Shown in pieces: positions 33,150 to 45,487 of a DNA stretch of 64,000 nucleotides. Numbering within the stretch: the first letter of the stretch is position 1; the number at the start of each line of letters is the position of its first letter. The stretch is taken from the NCBI RefSeq assembly GCF_034702125.1, contig NC_085862.1, positions 12,029,738 through 12,093,737 of the forward strand, written 5' to 3'. This stretch comes from Engraulis encrasicolus. Its lineage: Eukaryota; Chordata; Actinopteri; Clupeiformes; Engraulidae. Below the pieces are notes generated by a model that saw nothing but the letters and a program-made list of their open reading frames with translations, was not told the DNA's origin and did not search any database. The position numbers and the translations under genes were made by a program.

Positions 33150-33731
33150 CTGCAAGCAAACATGCAGTTTACAGTCAGTAGCAGAATAACATATACATTT
33201 TTTTTGCTTATGTTATTTTATAACTAAGCCATACCAGCGTTTCAGTTAAAACATTTGAATGTGAAAATTTGGTGGAAAAAAAGGAAAATAAAAGTGAAGT
33301 AATAATCTCTAACATTAGTAAGATATTTCCATTGCTTCTTCAAAGAAAATATTTAGAAGTAGATTCAATAACACACTAAATATATCAAAAATTGCATAGA
33401 TACTGAAAATATAATGAAATGTAATGTAATTAAATTTTTCAATGGTAATAAGAAGAAAGGTTGAAATTTGATGAAAATAATTTTACACATCTTACAGCAA
33501 CCAATATAACCAATAGCTTTTGAAGTGTTAAATTATTTGTTCAATTAATCGTACCAACGTATGATTAGTTTTACTTAGGCTACTGAGACCAAACAGTCAG
33601 TACCCATACTATTATCATGGTTTTTAAAAGCCTAATATATGAGAGCTTACATGCCTACATAAACTAATTGAAATAACTTTTAAAAAATATTACTGTAATA
33701 TATCCAGGATATAAGAAAATGTCACACTTAC

Positions 33732-33777
33732 CGTTACTCAGTGTTAGTTTTGTGCCTCCTCCGAAGTAGCTAGTCCA
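33732..33777 (-). CDS. immunoglobulin light-chain J segment
   Basis: On the minus strand this short segment encodes WTSYFGGGTKLTLSN and ends at a donor ACG|GTAAGT (intron from 33731). The FGGGTKL motif is the hallmark of light-chain J segments. It lies 582 bp upstream of the constant exon with matching phase. Upstream of the J segment a recombination signal (CACAGTG or CACTGTG plus a GGTTTTTGT nonamer) is expected. What is seen is TACCGTG and then G/C-rich repeat DNA without a nonamer, so the segment may not be able to rearrange. Confidence 0.85.
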
Positions 33778-33780
33778 CGG

Positions 33781-34215
33781 TAGGGCGGGCGCCACGGGGG
33801 GGCATTGGAGGGCATTGCCCCCCCAGCCAAGCTGCTGTGCCCCCCCAGGGTTTATTCACCTAAACATGCTGATATGGTCATTAATATGCAACAAATGAGT
33901 TTTTTTTCTGAATACAGTAAATATAAAGTACAAGATAAAATTCCACCTTTGCTTAACCACCATAGCCCTAATAAACAAATAAATGAATAGGCTACACTAT
34001 TTAGACATTGTCAGTAGACCTAAATGTGAAATAATAAGTGAACAGTGATCCTTTGAAATAATGGGATTGTCCCATATTTAGAAACAAAAGTATGCCGACT
34101 GTTCCGTAGAGCTGAAACTGAGCCCACAATTTGGTTAAAATGCAGGAAATTGCATCTAAGAAAAACAAAATTTTCTGGGGGAGGACCCCCATACCCCCCG
34201 CCAAGGTGCCCCCCC
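33781..34215 (+). repeat. interspersed repeat abutting the J segment
   Basis: Begins with GGGCGGGCGCCACGGGGGGG, contains GGGCATTGCCCCCCC and CTGTGCCCCCCC runs, and ends near CATACCCCCCGCC. Part of it (34138-34200) matches 20808-20870, so it belongs to the repeat that also abuts the serpin exon. Confidence 0.6.
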
Positions 34216-34358
34216 ATACTCCATCAAATGTCCGTCCAACAACTTGGTTCTGCAGCCCGGTCTGGTTGCCACTCGTCCCTTGAAAGGGAGGACATGACAT
34301 GAAGTGTGAAGGTTCAATTAGCAGGGTAAGAACCAAGGGGAGATAGATATATAGGAGG

Positions 34359-34739
34359 TGGAGATGGGATTTATGGCTCTTTGATGGGATCCGGATCTTA
34401 GTGGCTCGTTCCTTTTAAAGAGCCGTTGAAAAAACTGGCTCTTTTGGCTTTTTTCTAAATTATTTATTCAGTGTTTAGAATGTAATATTTTGACTTCACC
34501 TCAAGGTAATTTTGCCCAAACAACAAATGATTATTCCGTTTTTGCCAATCTTTGAGGCAAACAATTGTGTTTTTTCCCAAATTGAATTAGCCTACTCTGG
34601 TCGAGGTCACGTGCTTAAAATGAATGAAAAATTAACGAATTAACAGTCGAGTGGCTCCCCCAGCTGTGATCCGGTTCCCATCGTTCACTTCAGGGAGCCG
34701 TTCAAAAGAACCGGCTCGTTCGTGAACGACACATCTCTA
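34359..34739. mobile_element. hAT-type non-autonomous element
   Basis: A 381-bp element flanked by an exact 8-bp duplication ATAGGAGG (34351-34358 and 34740-34747), the length typical of hAT. The ends TGGAGATG and CATCTCTA form a short imperfect inverted repeat. The right end carries the widespread GAACCGGCTCGTTCGTGAAC sequence. No transposase. Confidence 0.8.
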
Positions 34740-34751
34740 ATAGGAGGTCTT

Positions 34752-35160
34752 ACTCACGTCATAACAGCGTAGTACGAAATGATGGCGAGGGGAGTACGGA
34801 AATGTAATTCGTATTCTTCTTCTAAGGTCAGTAGGCCTATTGGAAGCATCAGGGAAGCATGCAATGCCACTTCCGCGAGGGTCGGGGTGTGGAACAGGTC
34901 ATAGGACAGCGTGAATGTTTGTCAGCTGTCCTTAATACCCCCAGCAATTACTGCTGACCAACAGCTGCAGTTAATTTGGCAACAAATTATCCATCATGGT
35001 GTCGCCCCCACTGACTATGCGCAAGGGAGTACGGAAATTGTATCCATTGCACCCACTGACCAATGACCATGCGCAAGGGAGTTAATTTTCCATCCACTCG
35101 TGTCCTCAGGCAACGCCCCCGTACTACACCGTGGCCAACGGGGCACCTAAGGGGGATTCA
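34752..35160 (+). repeat. interspersed repeat, copy 1
   Basis: Closely similar, same strand, to 44440-44760: shared TTACTCACGTCATAACAGCG, GGTCATAGGACAGCGTGAAT and CACCCACTGACCAATGACC. The second copy lacks some 50 bp near 34805-34885. The family is unknown. Confidence 0.8.
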
Positions 35161-35169
35161 TACTTGGCG

Positions 35170-37700
35170 TGACTGGTGTAAGTCTCCTTCATACTTCACT
35201 CGCGACCTCACTCGCGACCTCACTCGCGCCATCACGTGACCCAAAACGACGTCACACGCCGTGGCGCGAGCTGCCGTGTCGAGACGTCGTGCACCCCACA
35301 TTTTTTGTAACATGTTGTGCGCCACCAGCGACCATGCAGGTAAGCAGGAGTTGCGAAGAGAGGCTACAACTACTGTAGGCTACTACAGAATGGATCCTGC
35401 ACCATTTTGAGGATAATAAAATGTCATAGAGAGTTATTTTATCTTCTCTCTTAAATGTTGTTCAGTGAAACAATTGTTTACTTTGTTCAGAAGCACGTTG
35501 TGTTCGGCGATATATTTAAAAATTCTGCCGCCAGAACAATGCTCTCACATGGTCTTGGAATGATCTGGCAATGTAGGCTACAACAAAAAAATATATGTTT
35601 CAATGTGGTAAGTCACAAGTCAGACGTTCAGTAGCCCTACAGCAGCCGTGTTTGGCTTTCTATTTTATACATCCGTAGAACTCACGCTGCCGTTTCTGTC
35701 ATGAACAGCACAGGGCACTTCCGACAATGCGAGCGAAAGCCTTGTAGCAACCCAATGTAAGTAGGCTGCCGGATGTGAGTGCCCGGATATCCGCCCGAGT
35801 ATTTACGTCTATTTTACCTCAGCTACTCGATTTCGGTCGTGTATTTACGACAGTTTAACCTCAGCTACTTGATTTCGGTCCGATTTGAGTCTGACTGAAG
35901 ATGGAAGGGACATGGGTGCCGTGCGTAAAGAGCCCACAGCACATCGCCGTTTCGGCGACACCAGAGAGTTGATCTCCCAATCAAAAGAATAGGCCCGGTG
36001 ACCAATAACATCAAAATAATAATAATAATAATAATAATAAAAATGAAATTACAACTTAAAACCGAATTGATTTGGTTAATTAAACTGTCTCAACCGGGCA
36101 CCCAAAGGGAATCCATCAAAAGATAACGGCGTTACTTTCTCGTCGGCAATATTTTGTTTATTATCCAGGAGGACTGAGCTGAAAACTGTAGCAGTCACCT
36201 TGCACAGTTCTAGCTGCTCTGAAGCACGTACGTGTCTAAGCAAATCATCCTGCCCATTCGCAATGTTAAATAAAACGTTTTGCACAAGACTATAGTCTAA
36301 AATAGATGCACTGTCACAGACACTGGAATAGCCCGTTTCATTAAAGTCACGAGTTTACCCAGCCTAAATGTAGCTAGCACTCGGGAAGTTTCTGAGTTTT
36401 ACTCCTTACATTAGTGAAACATAACATCAGGATATCCTACAAGTTAAAAGAATATCTGGGCATAGCCTTCTCTCTGAGTTAGAAAACAGCAGCTATGCCG
36501 CATATTGTGTAGTTATTATTTGGTGATGCAAGAACAACACGCGAAACCATGCCGCATATTTTGCCATTATTGGTGATGCCGAAACAACGAAGCCAGATTG
36601 GTGACTAGAGTCTGCTTAGTACATTTAGACATAGCCTGCTCATTTAATTGTGCCATGTACATTTAAAATTAAGTGTCAGTGCAGAATTAAGCTGGGCGCT
36701 GAATATAGGCCTAAATATTGGAGCAATTCTCCCTCCGTGTCTAGATACAGTCAGAGGCGCGCGCGCACGCTCTTATTTCTGTATTAGCCTATATGAAAAT
36801 ATCCTAAAACGGTCACAACATCAGAGGACCTTCGTGGTGGAGGATACTTGCGGCGGGGGCCGAGACCTAGTTGTTACGGGACACTCTTAATATTATTGAA
36901 GGGACAGACCATGCTCGATATTTTACCCGGTCTAAATGTAGCACTCGAAAAGTTATGCCGCATATTGTGCAGATTATTTGGTGATGCCAACAACACGTGA
37001 AACTAGGCACATTAAAAGTGTCAGTACAGAATCAAACGGGACGCTGAAATATTGGAGCCAGTAACTTCGTCTCCGGTGGATATTGTGCAGACTTGTGTGC
37101 GCACGCACAACTAATTTCTCTCCCATCTCTTTGCTCATCAAGCCTCCGATCTCCAAAAAGACACGGCCACTCAGGATAACTGTTTACACGAGCTGTTTAA
37201 ATAATGTGATGCACGTTCTTCATGACATGGCATGGTTTGGCCACCCTAAATTCAACATGACTGCATTCGCACATATCGTTTAAGCATCCATGATGGAATT
37301 GTCACTCGTAATGTGCAATTATTGGATATGAAAAAAAGATCTTAAACCGGTCACAACACCAGAGGACCCGTGGTGGTGTGGTGGATATTTGCGTCGGGGG
37401 CCGAGGCCGAGTTGTTACGGTAGGCTACAATCATATTGTAGAAGGCACAGTCAGGCGACACAGCGCGACTCACATCGGGTAGCTGTGGTACCGCAAAGCA
37501 TTCCTGATGGTGGAAATGAATGCAAATGCATGGAAATACTCGGGCGGATATCCGGGCACTCACATCCGGCAGCCTACTTACATTGGGTTGCTACAAGCCT
37601 TCTGAAGTATGAATAGTCTGTCGCAAGTGATGACGTCATTAATGGTTCTCGCGCCACACGCGACAAAATGCGCACGTGAAGTATGCAGAGTCTCCACCCC
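35170..37700. mobile_element. older CpG-rich element split by long-TIR copy B
   Basis: The left flank has CTTCATACTTCACTCGCGAC with a 14-bp tandem repeat (CTCGCGACCT) and the right flank has CGCGCCACACGCGAC and ACGTGAAGTATGCAGAGTCT. The two outer pieces are imperfect inverted relatives. They are separated by the inserted copy B and about 300 bp of their own sequence. The exact ends were not determined. Confidence 0.4.
35744..37594. mobile_element. long-TIR non-autonomous transposon, copy B
   Basis: A 1,851-bp copy of the element at 16353-18248, with the same GTAGCAACCCAATGTAAGTA termini and an exact 7-bp target duplication AAGCCTT (35737-35743 and 37595-37601). It differs from copy A by small indels, for example an (AAT)n expansion near 36020 and a loss in the second internal block near 37000. 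No transposase frame. Confidence 0.85.
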
Positions 37701-38105
37701 TTCCAGGCGGCTCGTGGGGCTGGGAACGCAAAAACTTTTGACTGGGCTGTAATGGACTGATCAAAGCTATTTTCCGATCCATCTCGCATTTCCCCGTAGA
37801 TCACACATAGGCCTATGCTGTGCCTCAGAATTAATAACAACCAATGATGTGCTTGTTGACTTAATTCACTTGGCAAGCGATTTTTGAGTTGTGTGTGTGC
37901 AAAAAAATGTAATTATTTGGACTACACAACAGACATTGCATGTCCGACGTGCAGCCACTTAAGCCTCGGTGCAGCGACAGGGTTGACTGTGCCTCGGTTC
38001 ACGTCAGATATGTGAGGTGCACGTGTAGGCCTAGTATCTAACAGAGTTTTGCACAAAAGCTAAAATAACGTTTCTTGCGTGTCGAAAATGAGTGGTCTTA
38101 CGACG
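37701..38105. other. no recognisable gene
   Basis: Mixed-composition DNA between the split element and the Tc1 relic. Nothing was recognised. Confidence 0.45.
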
Positions 38106-38109
38106 CAAA

Positions 38110-38687
38110 TCCAAACCTTTCAAATTCACTGTCATCATGTGAAATCCGGCTAGTCAACCATGGTAGTAGGACTGACATCGTTTGGGGATGTATGAATGCC
38201 GTCAGCATTAGAAATCTGAATTACATCTAAAGAAGCATGAATGTCAACATGCACTGTGACTACAGAAGCAGATCATGATACTCTCCATAGGATTTCATTC
38301 AAAACTCACACCCATCTATTTTAGCCAGGTGCAGACTCAAAATGTACAATTTCAATGTACTGAAAGGTTGAAACACACACAGATGACCTCCCTTTTAATC
38401 CCATTTCATTTCGAAATGAAAAAAGAATGTAGTTGCTGCCAAAGGTGGTTCTACAAAGTATTAAGCAAAGGCTGTGAATACTTTTGTAAAAATGATTTCT
38501 TTGTTTTTTATTTTTTATACATTTTCAAAACTGTCAAGACAACTTGTTTTTCACATGGTCATAATGGAATAATTTGTGTAGGATTTTGACAACAGAGATT
38601 CATTTGTAGCATTTGGAATAAGGCTGTAAGATAATAAAATGTCAAAAAAGTGAAGCGCTGTGAATACTTTCCGGATTGACTGTATGT
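38110..38687 (+). mobile_element. Tc1/mariner element relic, 3' part
   Basis: Contains the fish Tc1 3' sequence AAAGGCTGTGAATACTTTTG and ends GAAGCGCTGTGAATACTTTC, CGGATTGACTGTA, the recognisable terminal repeat. The left part (38155-38400) is similar to 30380-30595 inverted. The transposase is degenerate. Confidence 0.75.
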
Positions 38688-38699
38688 GTGTTTTCTTTG

Positions 38700-39095
38700 G
38701 GTCCCATCACATTCAGAAGTGGAAAGCAATGAAGCGGCTGACTTACTGGCCAAAAAAGCCCTTAAGCTGGAGTTAGGCAATTTGATGGTGCCACTAAGCA
38801 GAGAGGAGGTGAAACGCCTAATCAAGAGTAACAGTGGGTAGCAAGTATAAAGGGGAGGTTCCTGTACAAGACCCAACCATTAGTTCCCACAAGAAGACCA
38901 GATAGCTGGGACAGACGAGTTGATACAGTCATCACAAGACTGAGAATAGGACATACAAGACTTAATTACACCCTCAGCATTATAGGTAAACACGCCACTG
39001 GACAAAGCCCATTTTGCAACAGTAGAGAGACAGTATATGTGCTATTAGAATGCCCAGCAGCAGTGAAAGAGACACCCTGATGCAAAATGTTAGAC
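38700..39095 (+). pseudogene. LINE RNase H / C-terminal domain relic
   Basis: A frame with stops encodes PSHSGVESNEAADLLAKKAL, the H...N-D signature of the RNase H domain found in non-LTR retrotransposons of the I/Nimb type, then SREEVKRLIKS. With frame changes it continues through a GHTRLNYTLS-like segment and a C-terminal cysteine-rich part. It is a degenerate relative of the LINE at 46479-47715. Confidence 0.7.
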
Positions 39096-39101
39096 CACTA
39101 G

Positions 39102-39634
39102 TAGTCCACGGGCCAGGTGAGATGTCGGTACCACTCAGAGGGGCAAAGGTTGCTTATATTTTTTGAAAAGATACATGTCTGAAGTTAACATTTTTGTATG
39201 ATAACCCTTCTGGAAGTACAGCCAAGTTAGGGTTATCAGCCATTAAAGTAACACCCCCCCATCAAAAATAAAGGTTTTTAAGATGGGTGCCTGTCTTTCT
39301 ACTGGCCCTTGTTTAAGACATATAGGGATGGTTAATTTTGTTATGTGTGGTATCGTTGCGAAGGGGAGTCTCTGAGCTTTCATCCGACACCTTTCGAGAA
39401 CATTTTGGATAAGTATAGCCCTCCCTGCAGCTCTTCAAACATTTACTCAGACACATTTTTTTCCATTTTCGCCGATATCATCTCTTGTCTTTTCATACTG
39501 TGGCATCAGGGAGCATCAGAGAGACCTATTTTAAACTCTAAAATATTGTCTTGAGTATCAGGAATCTGAAAATGTATCCTTTCACTATGTTATCCCATGT
39601 TTAGGGGGTGATTTTCAGTCTTGTATGAGGCATG
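39102..39634 (+). repeat. left arm of a 534-bp inverted repeat
   Basis: Matches the reverse complement of 42926-43459 almost without change as far as I can read. A 69-codon frame is identical in both arms (39345-39554 and 43007-43216). The similarity stops at CATGGTATTT on this side and CATGCCACTT on the other. Confidence 0.9.
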
Positions 39635-40064
39635 GTATTTTTTTCAAAACACAGTTTTGCCATTTTCCCATTAAGTTCAGGAAGCAATACCTCTCGGTGC
39701 AATTTGCAGTTGGTTGTCATAGCTTGTTATATACCATATGAAAGCTTGGAGTGGGTAGTATATTCAGATATTATCATATAGTTGGTGTACCTGTTTGCAG
39801 AGCAATGTTAACTAGGCAAATCATTTTCCATAACCAGTATCAATGATATAGTTTATCAGTGATTCAATTGTGTTATATGGTGTCTGAATCCTGACTACTT
39901 GTCCTAAAATCAATGTTGTTATGCACCCAGAGGTTATATACCAGAACTATATGTGATAATGTCCCCTTTGATATTAGTTTTGCAACTGAAATCATATCAA
40001 TTGTGTGAAAAACACAACATAAACTCATCCCTTAACTTGTCCCTTTTTAGTAGTCATGTGAAAG

Positions 40065-40315
40065 TGAAGTGAAAGCCCAACTAGTTAACTCCTACACCCA
40101 TTCACATTGTGACACAGCACTCCACAACACACTACACACTGTGCGCACGACAAAATTACATTTATGCCTCACCCGTGCAAGGAGGCAGCCCCCAAAGGGC
40201 ATCCGAAAGGGAGCAGTGCAGTGGGACGGTACCATAATTGGGGTGCCTCAGTCATGGAAGAGGATGGTGGAAAGCACTGGTTAATTAATCCCCCCACTAA
40301 CCTGGCGGGTCCTGA
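40065..40315 (-). repeat. SINE, headless copy
   Basis: Same body as the SINE at 13228-13490 (GGTTAATTAATCCCCCCACT, CGGTACCATAATTGGGGTGC) in the same minus orientation, ending at ACCTGGCGGGTC without the tRNA-like head. Confidence 0.75.
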
Positions 40316-41003
40316 GTGCAGTTGTCACATTAAAAACTTGTTTATTTAACTCGAGAGTTTGCAGCACTTCTCTCCTCCTGGAGGCCTTGTATCATGTATC
40401 GCACCACATGTATCATGATTTACAGAAACATTTAAAAACGCTCCGCAAGAACACTTGAGGTGAAGATCATGAAGAGGTTTGCAAAGGAAGAGTGGGGTAC
40501 AATGTCATCAGAGCTTTGCAAAGACAGCACGAGTTCTGAACTTCATACTGCTGAAACAACTACTACACCATGCCACCGATGAAGCAACATGGATACATGT
40601 ACTGTATTCACATGTGTTGGTGTACCAACTGAGCAACTGCAGCTCACTTCCCAGGCATACATTGAGACCCATCCCTAGACCAAAGCAGCAGTAATGAACA
40701 ATGGAGCAGAGTGAAATAGAGTAGAATACTGTATGGTACAGTAGAGGATAGTTCAGTAGAGTACAGTGCATTACAATAAGATACCATGCTGAACATTGAA
40801 CTCTATGAACCTGGTAGTCACAGTAGATGTAATGCGTTTGTTATTGCCCTGCTACTCTACGTGTGCTAATGTTACAATAGCGCAGAACCTCATATCACAC
40901 TGAGTAGTACTCCCTGCACATGCACTGTAAATGTAGAGAGTAGGACCAACTGTGGCATTCATACAGTTACATAACAGCCATGTTACACATACTGTAACAG
41001 CAC

Positions 41004-41265
41004 ATGGGGCAGTTGTGGCGTAGTGGTTCAGGAGATGGACATCAGATCAGAGGGTTGCAGGTTGAAATCCCACCTGTATACTGACTTATGCATAAAACTG
41101 TACACTGTATACTGTATACTACATACCACTTTAGAAAGAAAAAATGCATACACAAAGAAGATGTACACGTAGGTACACCTTGCTGGGCTGGTACTGGGCT
41201 GGGTACTGGGCTGTAGCCTACCCCTTTTGCCATAAGAAGCCATTTAACTGCCTGCAACAATGCTC
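41004..41265 (+). repeat. tRNA-derived SINE, second family
   Basis: The head has an A-box-like TGGCGTAGTGGTT (41016-41028) and a B-box-like GGTTGAAATCC (41060-41070). The body contains ACTGTATACTGTATACT and a GCTGGTACTGGGCTGGGTAC repeat, ending near GCAACAATGCTC. Its sequence differs from the other SINE. Confidence 0.6.
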
Positions 41266-42925
41266 AAGTAGACTGGGGCATTGTAATGATGCTTGATTGG
41301 TACAAAGGGGCCCAGCGTGTGCCAAGAAATCATCCCCTGCTGAAATTATATTTTTGTCTTCTGAATGGTCAGTATACAGTCCTCACCAGTAGTATTTGGG
41401 TGCACAATGACAATGACAGCTTCCAAACAAGTTTTGCATTCATCAATGAGCTTTTTGCACTTTTCTGATGGTATTGTCCCTCACTCTTCCTTTGCAATAT
41501 GTTCAACTTCTTCATGATCTTCAAGTGTTATATCACAGAGAGTTTTTACATTTTGCTATAAATCATGACACCTCTGATACACCACTAAATGAAGAGCATC
41601 TCAAAAGGACTAGGAATGGACCGTTGATAGATAGGGCACCAGGCTGCCGCCTCTCTCTCTTGCCAATCCTTTCCTGTCACAAAATGAGCCATAAAAAACA
41701 AAAAAGAGGCCTAGGCCTCTAGAGGACATCTAATTGAAAGTAACAAAGAACTATTTTTCTTCAAATTACATTTTAAGTACTTAATTGAACTACTTTACCT
41801 TTACTTAAGCAGATTTTGGATGAGTACATCACTTTTACTTACCCCTCGAGTAAGATTTAAGAAAGATAGGCCTACGCTCACTTGAGTACAACTTCAACTC
41901 TTTTCCCATCTCTGCTGCTAAGCACATGTAAAATTAAGATAACTGTAGGTCTGACATGTAGTGACCGAACATTTTTAAGTCATATTTAACATGACACAAT
42001 ATGTCTACTAAAGTTGACACGATGTGTTTAAAGGCCTATTGTATTTCTCACACATTTGCTATGATTTCGGTTGGAAGACTAACATCAAATGGGCCATTAT
42101 CACATATGTAGCAGATGTATATAACCTCTTGATGTATTGCATCACAACACTGATATTAGGACAGTATAAGTATAAGTATAAGTAGTCAGGATTCACGGAT
42201 AACACAATGGAATCACTGAGAAACTGTATCATTGATGCTGGTTGGTGAGGAAAATCCTTTACCTGCGTTGCTAGGCAAATAGGTACAGCAAATATATCAT
42301 AATATCCCATACTGCAAACTCCAAGCTTTAATATGTTGTATAATGAGCTATGATAACCAATTGCAGAATGGCCCTAGAAGCGTTGCCAGTTTACCACTAC
42401 ATGGAACTGATAGAGTAGTGTGGGGTCATGTACAATGCGGCGTAAAAAAGAAAAGTGGAGTGGGAGTCAGATATATTACGGTTACCACTCAAATTCATCT
42501 TCAAGGTTGAAACGTCTTGAGGTATTTTGGACATATAATGAAGTTTCAGTCATAACAACAAACTGGCAACCGTTGCTATGCAAATAGGTTGCTATGCAAA
42601 TGGGTACACCAAATACATGGTCATATCTGTATACTATACAATCCAAGCTTTCATGATATACAGCGCCACTGACAGCCTTGGCTAGGCCCGGGACAAAGAC
42701 ATCTGAAAGGGCCCCAAATTCAATACATACAATGTAATGAGGATCCAATTCTGCCCCCCCCCTCTCTCCCAGGGCCCGGGACAAGACATCCCTTTGTCCC
42801 CCCCCTGTCGGCTTCCCTGATGATATATAACAAGCCTATGATAACCAACTGCAGACTGTCTCAAAAAGGCCTTGCCTCCTGACTATACGAGACATTAGCA
42901 CACAAAAAACAGCAACAAAAAAGTG

Positions 42926-43459
42926 GCATGCCTGATACAAGACTGAAAATCACCCCCTAAACATGGGATAACATAGTGAAAGGATACATTTTCAGATTCC
43001 TGATACTCAAGACAATATTTTAGAGTTTAAAATAGGTCTCTCTGATGCTCCCTGATGCCACAGTATGAAAAGACAAGAGATGATATCGGCGAAAATGGAA
43101 AAAAATGTGTCTGAGTAAATGTTTGAAGAGCTGCAGGGAGGGCTATACTTATCCAAAATGTTCTCGAAAGGTGTCGGATGAAAGCTCAGAGACTCCCCTT
43201 CGCAACGATACCACACATAACAAAATTAACCATCCCTATATGTCTTAAACAAGGGCCAGTAGAAAGACAGGCACCCATCTTAAAAACCTTTATTTTTGAT
43301 GGGGGGGTGTTACTTTAATGGCTGATAACCCTAACTTGGCTGTACTTCCAGAAGGGTTATCATACAAAAATGTTAACTTCAGACATGTATCTTTTCAAAA
43401 AATATAAGCAACCTTTGCCCCTCTGAGTGGTACCGACATCTCACCTGGCCCGTGGACTA
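42926..43459 (-). repeat. right arm of the 534-bp inverted repeat
   Basis: Reverse complement of 39102-39634. See the left arm. Confidence 0.9.
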
Positions 43460-44439
43460 TAGGCTTGACAACCCTAATATTGGAAGGCTTGCTGCCATAC
43501 TCCAATAGGCCGTCTGCATAGGCCCATTATTAGATTTTTGAAATCTACCCAGTTATTTTAGAGGATTTAGGCCTAAGTTATTTTCTTATGTTCAGTTGAT
43601 TACTTGCTCATGATTTTCTTTTTCTATTACCTTCCAATGGCTGTCCCTAATTATTATTTATTTTTGTTCTGTTTTCTTTTGTTTCTGTCTTGTTTTGTTT
43701 TGTTTATTCATCACCCCTTTTAAGGCGCACATTCCCCATCAACGCTCCGTACCTCAGACCTAAATACTAGTGATGGGCAAATTAAGCTTTGTTGAAGCTC
43801 TGAACCATTTAGGCACATTGCTTCAAAAATTGGGTTAGTAGCCTACTTGAAGCTTCAGTAACAGGGCCCTCTCCTGGTGAAAAGCCATGTTTGCAATTAA
43901 ACGGGCTCAATTCGATAAGATGAGATGTGCCCTCATCATCTGACTGCGACCAATATTGGACTGGGCTCATAGGCCTACTTGTGCACACACTAACTTCCAG
44001 ACATTTGGCATTTTAGGCTACTGATGAGGCAGTTGAGGAAGACGACATTACAAAGGCTACGATGCCACATTTACTAGGCCTTTTTATTAATTTATTATTA
44101 GGCTATTTTTGGGCGATCAGAAGCGCTGCTGAACATTAATGTCCTCTCCTTGTTGTGTTCATAACTTATGATGATTTTGTCTACTTGTCTATCCAGTGGG
44201 ACTTATAGGCCTAAAGACAGTCAATAAAATATCTATTCTCTCCACTGCAACCTGGTAGACGGCTCTGCAACAGGCCAAACACATTTGCGCGCGCCTGCTG
44301 GTTCGTGTGGCAGCGCAAAACACTGCAGATGCTTTCGGAAAACTGAACCAGTTTACTGTTTCATATTATGTAATATATCACGTGGTTTAATGGTTTTCGC
44401 TGTTGATGGTTTGAAACAAAGAGGCTTGAGACAAGAGGG
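43460..44439. other. no recognisable gene
   Basis: AT-rich region with TTTTGTTTTGTTT runs near 43680-43705. A CTTCAGTAACAGGGCCCTCT passage (43853-43872) looks repeat-like. No coding evidence. Confidence 0.45.
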
Positions 44440-44760
44440 CTTACTCACGTCATAACAGCGTAGTAGGAAATGATGGCGAGGGGAGTACGGAAATGTTATT
44501 CACTGTGGAACAGGTCATAGGACAGCGTGAATGTCTGTCAGCTGTCCTTAATTACCCCCAGCAATTACTGCTGACCAACAGCTGCCGTTAATTGGCCACA
44601 AATTATCCATCATGGTGTCGCCCCCACTGACCATGTGCAAGGGAGTACGAAAATTGTATCCATCGCACCCACTGACCAATGACCATGCTCAAGGGAGTTA
44701 ATTTTCCATCCACTCGTGTCCTCAGGCAACGCCCCCGTACTACACCGTGGCCAATGCATT
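44440..44760 (+). repeat. interspersed repeat, copy 2
   Basis: Same family and orientation as 34752-35160, about 50 bp shorter in the first third. Confidence 0.8.
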
Positions 44761-44879
44761 TCCCCCCTAGAGATTGTTCTTCTCTGTCAAATTTCTTTGG
44801 TTTGAAACACGTTCCGGCGCGCTTCTGCCAGACTGCCATCACTAGGCCTACTACGCCAAGGCTCCATAACTAAGCAGAG

Positions 44880-45440
44880 TCAGGGGCTGTTCACTCACGG
44901 AACTTCCTGTTAGCCACAATTGGCTAACCCTAACCACGGGACAGTGCAAAATGAATGGGTGTCAATGGAGTTTTTTGCCATTATAATTTTTGTGATTTTT
45001 CATAATTTTTTGTCCTGAAATATTAATATTAAGTTCGAAGCTAGAAATAATAAGACCCCATTTGAGTAGCGTTTCGATTATTTTGCGCCACTAGATTATT
45101 ATATACTGGGTCACGAAGCTCAATTTTTATGGGGCCAAACCCATAAACATTAGCACGATGCTAGCGAGTACAGGTTGAAATCTTCTAACCAGCTGTAAAA
45201 CTACACACCTGAACGATTTGTCAATACAGCCTATTGTTAAACAACAGTCATAGTGCTTACCAGGAATGTTTTGTTGATAATATTTGTGACTGGAAATGGC
45301 AGTAGCAATGTATTTAGCATGGGTTCCCCTTTCCATTCCATACATTTTCCCACATGAAGGACTGGCCTACGCTCGTTACTGCAGAATGCATGCAAAGCTA
45401 ACTGGCTACAATGGGAACCAATGAGACTGAGCCTTCTCCC
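44880..45440 (-). repeat. interspersed repeat, uninterrupted copy
   Basis: Reverse-oriented relative of 8480-8929 plus 10957-11060. At 44978-44993 it shows the empty site (on the minus strand CACAAAAATTATAATGG) into which the gypsy element inserted in the other copy. Confidence 0.8.
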
Positions 45441-45487
45441 CTGTGTTCTAATTTCTCTGGCAGAGTTAAGGCCTACATAACTGCACC

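Larger units (their letters stand above)
39635..42925. other. 3.3-kb spacer of the inverted repeat
   Basis: Contains 39670-39905, which is similar to the reverse complement of 42175-42365 and again to 42560-42650, so the inverted relation extends, diverged, beyond the 534-bp arms. It also holds two SINEs (40065-40315, 41004-41260), AGTATAAGTATA-type short repeats near 42165-42185 and a GGGCCCCAAATTC/ATACAATGTAATGA repeat fragment (42710-42740) that recurs near 60378. No gene was found. Confidence 0.5.

Noticed and set aside
39345..39554. Conserved 69-codon protein in two copies
   Set aside because: It is identical only because it lies in the two arms of the inverted repeat. No domain or other support.
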